From: Diphasiastrum complanatum
Lineage: Eukaryota > Streptophyta > Lycopodiopsida > Lycopodiales > Lycopodiaceae
Assembly (NCBI GenBank): GCA_029204225.1
Contig: CM055115.1
Coordinates: 9,489,911-9,553,910, forward strand
Length of the DNA: 64,000 nt
Direction: 5' to 3'
The stretch's first letter is position 1. Each line of letters opens with the position of its first letter. The notes under the pieces are model-generated. The model saw only the letters and a program-made list of their open reading frames with translations, made no database searches and had not been told where the DNA came from. The translations under genes were made by a program, and so were the position numbers. This document shows, piece by piece, positions 33,466 to 44,439 of the stretch.

Positions 33466-33845
33466 AATGTCAAACTGGCATGCAAAGCACACTACATCAG
33501 TTACAAACGTCATTACGGAATTTTCCTACGTAAACTTCAGTTTTACGGAATTTGTCATCCATTAACATTGATTTGTAACCCAACTATAAGAGCACATGCG
33601 TATGACCACTCAAATCCATTGTAAATCTCCCATGCATGTCAGAATCACTCTGAGAATCAACATGCAACTAATCCATGCAAGCACAGTACTACAAATTAGG
33701 GAAATGACTGGCATGCAATCATAACAATTTCAAATTTTGCCAATTTTACTCACAAAATTGCAAAACTTCAGATGATCATAACTTTGGCTATAGGACACCA
33801 AATTGGGTGCTGCAGAGCTTAGTACAGAGGGAGACCAAGTGAATA
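33466..33845 (-). repeat. Repeat R fragment replacing part of a copia element
   Basis: Reverse complement of about 9190-9570, at about 95 percent identity by eye. It sits exactly where the copia linker and the N-terminal two thirds of RT should be. At the right junction GAATAAGATGCTTGC is text both in R and at the start of the copia segment, so the join has about 10 bp or more of microhomology. Confidence 0.85.
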
Positions 33846-34076
33846 AGATGCTTGCTAAACAGATGTTGTCTTCCGAACTTGACATGACCGATCTGGACGA
33901 AGCTCACTTCTGTTTGGGCATTCAAATTCACAGAGACGGAGCTAGAAGTCTGATCTTTATCACTCAGCAACGGTATCTTCACAATACCCTTATCAGATAC
34001 AATCTGATCAATTGTAAACTCGCTCACTCACCAATGGATTCAGGCTTGCGATTATCGAAGGGCCAATGCCAAGAAG
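33846..34076 (+). pseudogene. Copia B RT C-terminal piece
   Basis: Reads MLAKQMLSSELDMTDLDEAH, then FCLGIQIHRDGARSLIF and YLHNTLIRYNLINCKLAHSP, the region after YVDD in copia RT. RNase H is absent: the frame runs directly into copia B LTR text at 34077. Confidence 0.85.
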
Positions 34077-34195
34077 TGGTTATGGAACTTAAGACGGTTA
34101 TTTCATATTTAGAACATCTACGAGGCTATATAAAGAGCATTTGTTCTCGCATATGTCTTTGAAATGGATTGAAGTGAAGTTAGTGAGTTAGTCTA
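34077..34195 (+). mobile_element. Copia B LTR fragment
   Basis: Matches 10790-10910, including the TATA box (GGCTATATAAAGAG near 34124). It is cut at about 34195. Between 34196 and 34334 nothing is recognised. Confidence 0.75.
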
Positions 34196-34965
34196 TTCTC
34201 ATTTTATTGATGTGAATGATTTACTCTCTCTATGCTATTTTCAAGATTATACTTATGAAGTTTTGCTCATATAGTAGAATCTCATTATTCTTATTTAAGT
34301 GATTATTGTTATTCCATGCAATGAATGCTTGTCTGATGAGAGGGGAAGTAATGCTTGTTACCATAATTGAAATACAAGTGACAAGTTCGAAATCTTAGTA
34401 CATACATAAACGATGAATGGCATGTAGTTCCAACTTCTATAATTCCATTATCCAAATTTCATAAAAGCAAATCACAAATTGTTATAATATCTATCAGTCT
34501 GCAACGTGTAAACAACCTAAAAGTGAAATCCTAAATTCTTCATAGCAAAGCCTGAGGAGATAGGGCTGAATCATGATACCTAAAGGCCAACTAGTGATGT
34601 CTAGCATAGCCTCCTCCTAGTCACCCATGATGTAGTATAGGCTCTAGCTCAAGACCCTCATCCTCACCTTGTTGACATATTTGCTGTTCTTTGAAAGACA
34701 AATAGCACTTTGGCATGCGGTGCAACTTGAAAATGCGACGCATAGTCCGACCTAGCTAAATAAATAACGAGTACCGAGGTTAATCATGGCATTCTATTAC
34801 CTAGTCATATTCCAGGCAACTCCCTTGGATCACTTTGTTGGGTTGGTATCCAAAGTGTTTTTTGGTCCCATTTTTTAGCCCTCTTAGGGGTCCAGTATGC
34901 ATTTACACGTTCTAGGGTACTACCTATTATGTAGCGACTAGGGTTTTGAAGGTGTCCAAATAGCA

Positions 34966-35047
34966 TATAAATAGAGATCGATAGAGAGAACACCACACAT
35001 TTGCACACATTTGATTGAGAGAGAGAGGGAGAGAGAGAGAGAGAGAG
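34966..35047 (+). promoter_or_regulatory. Probable TATA box and GA microsatellite leader of BPS1-like copy B
   Basis: TATAAATA at 34966-34973 and a GA run at 35015-35047 with GAGCGAGCGA units after it. The coding start is about 360 bp further on. The repeat differs in length and interruptions from copy A. An Arg-Glu open frame through it (35011-35238) is a repeat artefact in the leader. Confidence 0.55.
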
Positions 35048-35404
35048 CGCGAGCGAGCGAGAGTGAGACCGCGAACGATTTGCCAAGAAGAGCCTTACTT
35101 GAATGCAGACGTGTTGAATGTAAGAGACAGAGGACGGAACTCAATAAATTCCTTCGAACCTCTGAGTCAGTGATAATCCGTAGCTGGGTTCGTCGACAAT
35201 CTCAAGGCGAATTTTACTTCATAATTTTTTTGTCTTGACAACGTTCTCAAGCTATTTCAGAAGGTACAGCGGTAGGCCGGTAGCCTTACCTTGATTCCTG
35301 CAAAATACACAGACGGCAAAGGTTGCTTCCTTAACTCTGCCTGAAGAAACACCGCCATGGTTTTTGTAAATTCGCTGTGATCTCACGGTCATGGTGCTGC
35401 CAAT

Positions 35405-36301
35405 ATGTCATTTCACGACAATTTGTCGTCATGTCTGCAAAAATTGGAAGAGTCAATTGGAGATAAGTTTTTCACAGTAGACTGGATGCAGTATGCTGTG
35501 GATATTCTCAGATCTTCTCTTGCAGTCGTTTTGGATCTAGTGGAGAAGGTTGTTTTTCCATTAAAATGCTTTAGTACTCTGATGGATGAGACAATGCGAC
35601 TTATGAATGTTTATAAAGCTTTGATGACGGGTATTTCCAGATTGCAAATTTATGGGCGGGTAGTCCATATAGCGGTTGAAGCTCTTCAAGCAGGTGGGGA
35701 TGACTATGATACCATAGTTCAGGCTCTAAATCATTGCCGACGAGAGATGTCCAGAATACATCAAGCAAACAAGCAACTTGTTGATATGAAACTTGAGGCA
35801 GAGGAGGAGCTTTGGAATTTGGGTAGCAGATATGCAAAGCAATTTGATCCTTGCGCAGTAATTTACCCCATGAAGAGCATAATTTCTTTCGTTTCAATGA
35901 TTCTTCTGTTTGGATTGCTTCACATGGATAGTTCTTACTCCGCTAAACTGATTGCGATTTGTTCGACGGGCGAATGGGCTAAATCTACGTCTAATTCACA
36001 TCAAAGGCTTATCGAGCAAATTGGCTTGCGGTTCAGTGAGGAAACGAAAGAGAAAATTCTTCTAAGAGAATTTGGAAACATGCAAGCTCATGTGGATAAT
36101 TTTTTCATTGAATTTCGGTCATTAGGAGAACAGGTTCCGCGCTCGTTGGAATTGCGACTGTCAGATGTTACGGAGCTTCGGCATAGCTTAAACAGTCTGA
36201 ACTGTGGTTTGGAAAGTTTGGAGTGCACCGTACGTGCTCTTTTTGATGACATAGTCGCGGGTAGGACGAAACTCATTTCTGCAGTAAGGAAATTTTGTTG
36301 A
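35405..36301 (+). CDS. BPS1-like protein, copy B (298 aa)
   Basis: Open from MSFHDNLSSCLQKLEESIGD to ..KLISAVRKFC. The upstream ATG at 35359, used in copy A, is followed by a stop after seven codons (MVFVNSL-stop; CGA in copy A is TGA here). So only the inner Met can start this protein. Domain layout is as in copy A, with the hydrophobic segment at about residues 158-180. By eye the pair shows about 18 amino-acid replacements and about 11 silent changes. Both frames have stayed open, but the ratio suggests weak constraint. Function by family only. Confidence 0.72.
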   Translation: MSFHDNLSSCLQKLEESIGDKFFTVDWMQYAVDILRSSLAVVLDLVEKVVFPLKCFSTLMDETMRLMNVYKALMTGISRLQIYGRVVHIAVEALQAGGDDYDTIVQALNHCRREMSRIHQANKQLVDMKLEAEEELWNLGSRYAKQFDPCAVIYPMKSIISFVSMILLFGLLHMDSSYSAKLIAICSTGEWAKSTSNSHQRLIEQIGLRFSEETKEKILLREFGNMQAHVDNFFIEFRSLGEQVPRSLELRLSDVTELRHSLNSLNCGLESLECTVRALFDDIVAGRTKLISAVRKFC

Positions 36302-36944
36302 GTGATTCTTCACTAGTTGCACATCTAGAATGACTATCGCAAGATTATTTACTAGCTGGATATTGAGGAGTAACATGGCATCAAATTAACTGACAAAAAT
36401 AGAACATCTTTTATCGTTGTTTATGTTCTTGAAAGGCAAGATAATTGAGGTCTACAATTTACTTGGTAGAGAAAATTGTAATTGTGATTGCTCTGTCTCA
36501 TATGCTCGTGGCCTTTACTATGTCTCCTTTGTAGTATTACCATTGCGTCAGCATTTTGCTTAGAATATATCTGAACGGGCACAAAGTTTTACAAGCCAAA
36601 AAGAGAACTTAATTCGTTAAGTGTCTTTCAATCAAAAAGAGCATGAACAATATAATTTCATCACTACGAGCTATAGGCATATGATCATCAATTGCAATCG
36701 TTTAAGGCAGAAGTTCAATAAACTCAAATTTGTGATTGCTCCCTGTTATACAATTCATGAAAGGACAAACTGTTGGAATTGAAATCTTAAGTGTCCTACG
36801 ATGGCAGAAATCTATCAATACAGTACTATTCAATGTTTACAGTGTACACACATCCTTGTCATAAGTACGCTATGTCATATATGCTATTCTATTTAAACGA
36901 CAACAGATTTTGGGATCATAAAAACCCTTAGGCATAACTTAGTC

Positions 36945-38653
36945 AAATCTACAAAAGGCTTCAGTGCATAGCTCTAAGTCAAGCACTGCTCGAGTTAGAC
37001 AATTTGAAATCTGCTTTATAGAACTCAAAAAGCAACAACGTGTGAGATGTCTGTACAATGGAATCATGGCATACATCTAACTCGAGCACTGCTCAAATTA
37101 GACACCAACTCTGTCCAGATTACACACTCCTACCAATTATAGCACTGCTCGAGTTCGACAATTTGGAATCTGGTATATACAATTAAAAAAAGCAAACTTA
37201 CAACATATGTCTACAAAGCCTTCAGAGCATACCTTTAACTCGAGCACTGCTCGAGTTGGACACCAAATTTTGTCCAGATTATACCCTCTTGAAAAGGATT
37301 CATATAATACTTGTACACTAAAAAATAGTCAAATATTATATGTCTACAAAAGGCTTTAGAGCATAGCTCTAATTCGAGAACTGCTCGAGTTAGACAAATT
37401 GAAATCTGCTTTATAGAACTAAAAAAAGAAATAGCATATGATATGTCTGTACAATGGAATCATGGCATACATCTAACTCAAGCACTGCTCAAGTTAGACA
37501 CCAACTTTGTCCAGATTATACAATCCTGCCAATTATAGCAAGCCTGACAAAAGAATCATAGCATATCTAATTCAAGCACTACTCGACTTCATTTTTTTTG
37601 GAATCTAGTCTACACAACTAAAAATGCAATCCAACATCATATGTCTACAAAGCTTCAGAGAATACCTCTAACTCGAGCACTGTTCGAGTTGGACACCAAA
37701 ATTTTGTCCAGATTATACACTCTTGGCAATTATAGCAAGCCTGACAAAGGAACCATGGTCAAACTTCTGTTATGAATTGATCATTACCATTATGTTAGTT
37801 TGCATACCTAACTCGAGCACTTCTCGAGTTCCACAATTTGGAATCTAGTCTACACAACTAAAAATGCAATCCAACATCATATGTCTGCACAGGCTTCAGA
37901 GCATAGCTCCAACTTGAGCAGTTCTCCAGTTACACGCCAAATTTTGTCAACATTATACACTCATGATATAGTATTAATACTTGTTCAACTAAAAGACAAT
38001 CAAATATCATATGTCTACAAAAGGCTTCAGAGCACAGCTCTAACTCGAGCACTGCTCGAGTTAGACAGTTTGAAATCTACTTTATAGAGCTCAAAAAGCA
38101 ATAGCATATGAGATGTCTGTACAATGGAATCATGGCATACATCTAACTCGAGCACTGCTCAAGCTAGACACCAACTTTGTCTAGATTACACACTCCTACC
38201 AATTATAGCAAGCTTGACAAATGAATCATGGCAAACCTAACTCGAGCACTGGTCGACTTCCACAATTTGGAATCTGGTCTACACAACTAAAAATGCAATC
38301 CAACATCATATGTCTACAAAGGCTTCAGAGAATATCTCCAAATGAAGCATTGCTCAAGTTGGACACCAACTTTTGTCCAGATTATACCCTCCTGACAAAG
38401 GATTCATATAATACATGTAGAACTAAGAAATAGTCAAATATGATATGTCTACAAAAGGCTTCAGAGCACAGCTCTAATTCGAGCACTACTCGAGTTTGAA
38501 AATTTGTAATATACTTTATACAACTCAAAAAGCAATTGCTAATAATATGTCTATACAATGGAATCATGGCATGCATCTGCCTCGAACACTGCTCAAGTTA
38601 GACACCAACTTTGTCTAGCTTATACACTCTTGGCAATTATAGCAAGCCTGACA

Positions 38654-38655
<2 letters not shown>
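36945..38655. repeat. Palindrome array I (higher-order tandem repeat)
   Basis: About 16 monomers of roughly 100-110 bp, each holding a copy of a palindrome with arms TAACTCGAGCA and its complement around a single C. The best copy (38039-38065) is a 27-nt perfect inverted repeat with a 1-nt centre. Four monomer types recur in order, giving a unit of about 435 bp (for example starts near 38010 and 38446), with one shortened and one lengthened unit. XhoI sites CTCGAG abound. No coding frame is convincing. Confidence 0.88.

Positions 38656-38656
<1 letters not shown>

Positions 38657-38703
<47 letters not shown>
38657..38703. repeat. TC microsatellite
   Basis: About 23 TC units right at the end of palindrome array I, replacing what would be the next monomer. 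Confidence 0.95.
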
Positions 38704-38706
<3 letters not shown>

Positions 38707-40199
38707 AGTTTTCAGAATATTGCAGATATTTCTCTAGCATTGTGAACTCTAGCAAGGCGATATTCCTCAACGCCTTGGATATCTACTCGTGAAACATTTA
38801 ATTTATGACTACATTGTTTTCAAGGAATACAATATAGCAATGCGCTAATATTCAAAGGGGTAGAGGTTTTCTAAGAGATCATTTAGACACATTGCGATTG
38901 AATGGCGATTTTGATAATGCTTGCAAGAGTATGGAGTCTTTGGAAATGTGCCTACCTTACTATTGCCACTACTATTGTACCTGTATGATCTTGTCACTTT
39001 CGTTGTACCTGCATGGACTATATGAACTTGTCGCTTCATTTTTCCTAAATGAATTGTAAATGCTAATGCTGACTTAGAAGCGTAATCTCTGATTGTGTGC
39101 CTGTATGATTTTGTCGCTTTTGTTGTTCCTGTGTAATCTGTTATTGCTAATCTTGTCTGAGCAGCGTAATCTCTAATCGTATTCTCAAATCTTTGCTAGT
39201 GAAAACCTGGAGGGAAATTCAACTAGATTACTAATCTCTAGTATAATCTCTGCTCTCTAGATTGCTAATCTCTAGTCTAATCTAAGCTCTTCCAAGAGCC
39301 ACGTTTCAAAAAATCTGCAAGTCACTAGTTTCTAGTCTCTAGTAGTCTAAAATTGGGAGAACCAAAATTCAAATTTAGTCAAGGTGAGAGTTTGGCATAG
39401 AAGTCTTATACCCAGTCGTTTCTTAATTAAAACATAAATAAGACATAATTTTGCCATGTGTTTTTACAGCTTTTGCAATGCAATTTTGTTTTGGAAACAC
39501 AAAAATGCATTTGGGAATATATATGTGAGCATTGATATCTATGATTCTAGTTTCCTTTGATAATTATTTGAAATGTCTCACATATGTTTGAGCTCTTCTA
39601 TATTTCACATATTAATTATGAAGTCATGTGTGTGTTATGAGACAATATATGAAGTCTCATGTATTACTAGTAACATATCTGATGACTAATGTCATCAAAT
39701 ATATTAAACAATTTGTTTAAAATGTTTGTCTTGAACGTTTTTGGTGATACTTGACATATTGTAGCCATAGCCGATTTTGTATTTTTGCTCTAATCTAATG
39801 TGGTGTATAGACTCCTTGTATTTACTAATAGGATGTTGTTCCATTACCAAACTACTAGCCTTTAAATGAACAACTCTTTGTGTGATCAAATTTGCTCTAG
39901 TCTTGAATTTTTGGACTTTGAACAAAGATTGTTGTGTTATTAAATAATTTTTTTTGTTTCCTTAAAAAACAAAAATATCTTTTAAACCCTAATCAATGAA
40001 ACTACCTAATGTAGTCCCAAAAATACTAGGTTTGAAATACACAAAGTCAGAAATACTAATGGTCATGACTCATGAGAAATTCAAATGAATGATTTCTTTA
40101 TCATGTCAATAAGTTGTCATTAGAACATTGGGAAAAAAATTGGGGGAAAAATTGCATATTTTTTTTTTGGACACCTTCACTATAGTCTTAAAAAAAATT
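38704..40199. other. No gene recognised between the two palindrome arrays
   Basis: AT-rich. Two or three imperfect repeats occur at 38970-39150 (TGTATGAT.TTGTC.CTTT.GTTG) and a CTAATCTCTAGT cluster at 39225-39350. No palindrome copies. No open frame with coding features. Confidence 0.55.
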
Positions 40200-41490
40200 A
40201 GATCCAGCCTACTCAAGCAGTGCTCGAGTTCTAGCCATTTCTTCTGCCCTCTCTATATGAACGCTTGTACTACAGTCTAGTCATTTTAGAACTTGAGGAC
40301 TAACTCAAGTTGCAAGAGTTTTATAATGATACAAATTTATGGGTTCCTGTCTTGATTTGAAATTCCAACTTTGACATGTAACTCGAGCAATTCTCGACTT
40401 AGATACTGTTAATTGATAAGTGAAGATGCTAAACTTTATTGGTTTCGTATTTTGAGAGCGGAAGAGATGGTCAATCTTGTCTTTCTTTCCAAGAGTGTTT
40501 GACTTTGACATGGTGGGCAACCAGCTTCTACCTCTAGCTCGAGCACTGCTCGAGTTAAGACACCAATTTAGGAAGTTTTTTTTTCTGAATTCACTAATAT
40601 GGTTAAATTACTTTTTTGCACTCTTATCAAAGTATATGCAATCACCTTCTACCTCTAACCAGTGAGCACTGCTCAAGTTAGCCAAGAGATTATGTTGTTG
40701 ATGTTCAATGTAGCACAAATTTCTCCATCCAACAATTGTGTTCCAACTTTGGCATGTAACTTGAGCAATGCTCAAGTTATAAACTTTTTATTGGTAAGTA
40801 AAAATATTGAAGTTTATTGGTTTTGTATTTTGAGAAGCTTTAACATAAGTTCTAACAGTCTTATTTTTACAATGATGTTCTAGCACTGCTCGAGTTAGCC
40901 CAAATTATGTTATTGAAATTGAATGTGTCACAAGATTTGTCCAGGCACCAATTTTGATCCGACTTTGAAATGGCCGGAAACTAGCTTCTACTTCTAACTC
41001 AAGCACTACTCGAGTTAGGCAATTTTTTCGAATTTTTTTTTGGAACTCACCACTATGGAAAACCTACAGATTTGCACTTTTATGAAAGTGGATTCAATTA
41101 GCTTTCCCCTCTAACTCGAGCATGGCTCGAGATAGCCAACATATTATGTTGTTGATGTTCAATGTAACACAAAATTTGTCCATCCGTCAAATGTGTTCCA
41201 TATTTGACATGTAACTCGAGCAATGCTCGAGCTAGAAACTGTTTATTGGTAAATAAAAATAGTGAACTTTATTGGTTTCGTATTTTGAGAGCGGAAGAGG
41301 GGGTCAATCTTGTCTTCCTTTCCAGTAGTGTCCGAATTCGACATGGTGGGCAATCTGCTTCTACCTCTAACTCGAGCACTGCTCGAGTTAGCCAACAGAT
41401 TATGTTGTTGATGTTCAATGTAGCACAAAATTTTTCCAATTGTGTTCCAACATTGACATGAAAGTTGAGCAATGCTCTAGTTATAAATTG
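40200..41490. repeat. Palindrome array II, same palindrome in a different larger unit
   Basis: About ten copies of the same CTCGAGCA..TGCTCGAG palindrome at 40208, 40380, 40535, 40657, 40758, 40885, 40997, 41113, 41214, 41369 and 41463. The DNA between copies differs from array I. A segment beginning TTATTGGTTTCGTATTTTGA recurs at about 40437 and 41269, giving an 830-840-bp larger unit. The best copy spans 41367-41391 (25 nt). Confidence 0.85.
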
Positions 41491-41590
41491 TTTATTGGTA
41501 AGTAAAATGTTGAAGTTATTGTTTCGTATTTTCAGAAGCTTTAACAGAAGGAAGTTCTAACACTACTATTTTTACAGTGATGGATCATTT

Positions 41591-42736
41591 GTAGGAATAA
41601 TTGTTCCCCTTATGAGTGACATCGAGAATTTAGTAAAGATTGACAATAAGTATGAGTGACATCGAGAATTTAGTTTGACAATAAGTATAAGTGGTACTTT
41701 GAGGTTTTTGAGAATGGTTCTAAATTAGACATATTTTTCTTTGTGCTTTGGATTGATACAGGAAACATTACGAGTTGTGGATGTGTGGTGGATATTCAAG
41801 AGGAATTTGATGATTGTGGTTCTGCATTTTTGAAAATATCTACTAAAAAGAATGAGAAATATTTTGAGATCTATGCTAGTATCGTTGATTATGATGTCGC
41901 GCTGATGGTAGCAAGCGTTTAGAAAAATCTGAACTCTTGCTACGGATAGAATTGGCTATTCACACAAGGAGATACTTGAAGGCTTTCGAAGGGCCAAAAG
42001 CAAAATTCAAAATTATCCTAGTTTTCTTGGGTCGGAAAGAAATGTTCCAAAAAAAAAGTCCAGACAATGAACTAAAGAAGTGGAAGGGACAAGTACTACG
42101 GAGAGACATAATCACCATGAATCACCTGCAAATATGACTTTAGTGGTTACAATAGTGGACGCAATTCCACCTAGGAGTTTTCAACCACCTTCACAAAAAG
42201 AGCAAAAGAGCAGGAAAAAGGGTGTCAAAGAAAAGAAGGATGTTTCGATTGAAGTTGTCTCAAAAAAATCAAAGGCCTCAAAATCATGCGATGAAGATGC
42301 ACTTGCAAAAACAAATATGAGATTGGATGCCTTTAAGAAGTTGTATCCTCTGGGTATACAAACTGAGATTCAAATTGATGTAACCAAGTGTGAGCTTCTC
42401 CCAGTGCAATATAACTGTAGGCCTTTCAATGGAGATTATTGTGATGCGTTGCAGAGATTGTTGTTTAACACTATTGGGGTGAAGTTGCCCCCAGTAGATG
42501 TGATCCCATTTTATTCAAAAACTGGGGAGTTTGTAGAGGTGTTCGACAGCAAAATTTTAAAGGACAAGGCAGTACAGATAAAATTTTATGTTGTGGATGG
42601 ACAACATACAATACAAGTGGCAATCTTTCACTTGGTTCCAACAAGGATGAACCCATTGAAGACATTTGAAGTGAAGAAAACTCAAATGATGAACAATAAA
42701 TGTTGTTACACACTTTCAATAGGATCCAATAATTGA
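41591..42736 (+). pseudogene. Broken coding unit, possible ParB-like domain at the C-terminus
   Basis: An open stretch from about 41683 reads KWYFEVFENGSKLDIFFFVL and EFDDCGSAFLKISTKKNEKY, ending at TAG 41920. A second frame from about 41936 reads YSHKEILEGFRRAKSKIQNY, meets one TGA at 42068 just after a run of nine A, and continues open to 42734. That last 218-residue part has a Lys-rich linker, then ELLPVQYNCRPFNGDYCDAL and KFYVVDGQHTIQVAIFHL. The DGQH near the end and the spacing resemble the GxHR-type box of ParB/sulfiredoxin-fold domains; this is a weak resemblance. A short tandem duplication at 41619-41690 breaks the N-terminus. It could be a transposon-borne gene. Confidence 0.4.
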
Positions 42737-43415
42737 GTACTATCTCCTCCTATGAAATTTCTTACAACAATTTGTGAATTGGTTATCACTATCACTAGCT
42801 ACTCAAATCTCTCTAAAACAAGATCTATTTCACATCAAATGATGGAGTATAGGAAAAGTTAGGATCTAACACTCTTAGCACGTGTGAAATACACTAAGAA
42901 ACCAAATTTGACTCAAATACAATGATATTGCATGAAACAAAATGGCTAAGATCTCAAAACAGTGCCTAGATCACATATAGATGAGATTGGCAAGCATACA
43001 ACTGTGATTTTGGATCAACCAAGCAATCTCTTGACCAAACCAAATGTGTCCACCCAGGTCTAGGTGCCCTACCTAACCCTCTTCAAAATCTTATAGCTTT
43101 TGATTGGCTCAACCAAATGGAATGAAACTGATTGCAACAGAAACTAGACAAAAATAGCTTCAAAACAAGCTATCAAGCAAGATAAATGGATCAAACATGA
43201 GAGAGAACTTCCAAACTGAAATTGGATGTTCCTTACACGTGTCTGAGCACCTAATTCCGTACAGTACCAGGTCAGACCCAATCAATGTCCTTTTGATCTC
43301 TTTTGATCCAAGATTGAACAAGATAGCTAGGAAAATGGGCCTTGACAACTTCTAGCTCAAGATTGATGAAAAATTTTTCACTTAGATGGATCAAAATGCA
43401 TGGTAACCTTAGGTA
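42737..43415 (-). other. Leader of a copia-type element (copia C), truncated
   Basis: Minus-strand untranslated leader after the primer site, about 680 bp, without gag. It is cut near the end of the broken coding unit at 42736-42760. It contains CACGTGT motifs near 42880 and 43235. Confidence 0.5.
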
Positions 43416-43428
43416 GGCTCTGATACCA
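43416..43428 (-). other. Copia C primer binding site, initiator tRNA(Met)
   Basis: TGGTATCAGAGCC on the minus strand directly abutting the LTR end ..AAATTCAACA. Confidence 0.9.
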
Positions 43429-44088
43429 TGTTGAATTTCACACGTGTGGACTGTCCACTACATGTACTTGTGATCTCCTAAGGTGTGTAGATGCACCAAG
43501 ATCAAGACTAGATTGAGATTCAAGATCAATCTTGAATCCCATGGCAAAAACACACTACTACATGCATTCAATCACTTCCAACTCTCACTCACACGTGTGG
43601 TAAGTATTCAAAAAATAATCTAAGTAAAAACACGCTGCTCTCCTCGGGTAGAGAGAGAAAATGCATCATCAGCTCTCGGGTAGAGAGAGAAAGCTAGAAA
43701 TCCAATAACTCACAAAATCCATGAAATCACCAAATCAATCACATTCAAAATGACCAGTACAATGATACTAGTAGGTCCACGAGCTACCACTATGCCTAAC
43801 TATGATTGGACCATATTTTGTCACCTCTTGATCCTATTGGCTCATTGATCTATGCACCTCTTAATTCTATTGGACTATATTCAAGCACACCTCAATTTCC
43901 TATTGGACCTCACAAGGTTCCACCTCTAAATCCTATTGGACCTCTTGGAATTCATCAAACAAAAACTTTACACTTGTCTACACTCTAATTAGCAAGTATT
44001 TAGCCTCTTACTCTATTTTGGCTCAATAGTGGCATTACAAGTGGAAATGCATAATTTGCCATCTATGCCAAATTTATTCCTATCAGCA
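43429..44088 (-). mobile_element. Copia C 5' LTR
   Basis: 660 bp on the minus strand, TGCTGATAGG.. to ..AAATTCAACA. It has several units of (T)CCAATAGGA.T.AGAGGTG spaced about 35-40 bp (43800-43960), two CTCTCTCTACCCGAG units (43635-43690) and CACACGTGTG boxes near 43440 and 43590. The second LTR and the body are missing. Confidence 0.8.
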
Positions 44089-44439
44089 TCCTACACCTAG
44101 ATGCTTGATGTAAAAAACATAACACCCCTATATCTAACATAGATAATCTTTTTCAATTCTTCACAGGCATATGTTGGATTTGCAGCAAATTGGATAGCTC
44201 TTTCTCCAAAGTGCTAGGTTCCTCAAATTTTCTTTGAATCTAGTTGTAGCAAACCTTTGCAAATTGCACCTCAACAATAATTTGACAAGGATCCAACCAA
44301 GAGTTTTGCTACCATTCACGCAATTACAAAGAGCTTAATCTACCATAGCTAGCAAACATGAAGAGCTCAATACAAGACTAAGAACTTCCAAAAGCCAACT
44401 ATACATAATGAACAAAAAAAAAAATTACATCAGAATTGA
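44089..44439. other. No gene recognised
   Basis: Flank of the copia C LTR, about 350 bp. Nothing recognisable on either strand. Confidence 0.5.

Larger units (their letters stand above)
34335..36890 (+). repeat. Right copy of the inverted segmental duplication with the BPS1-like gene
   Basis: Inverted relative to 13887-16473. It includes about 630 bp upstream of the TATA box, the gene and about 590 bp of 3' flank. The 3' flank has lost ~27 bp (AATTAATAAATTATAT-like text) kept in the left copy and in the captured fragments. Confidence 0.9.

Noticed and set aside
36945-41490. CRISPR-like array of palindromic repeats
   Set aside because: Repeat spacing, monomer similarity and plant context do not fit. 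Spacers are related to each other in a higher-order pattern and no cas genes exist. It is a eukaryotic tandem repeat.
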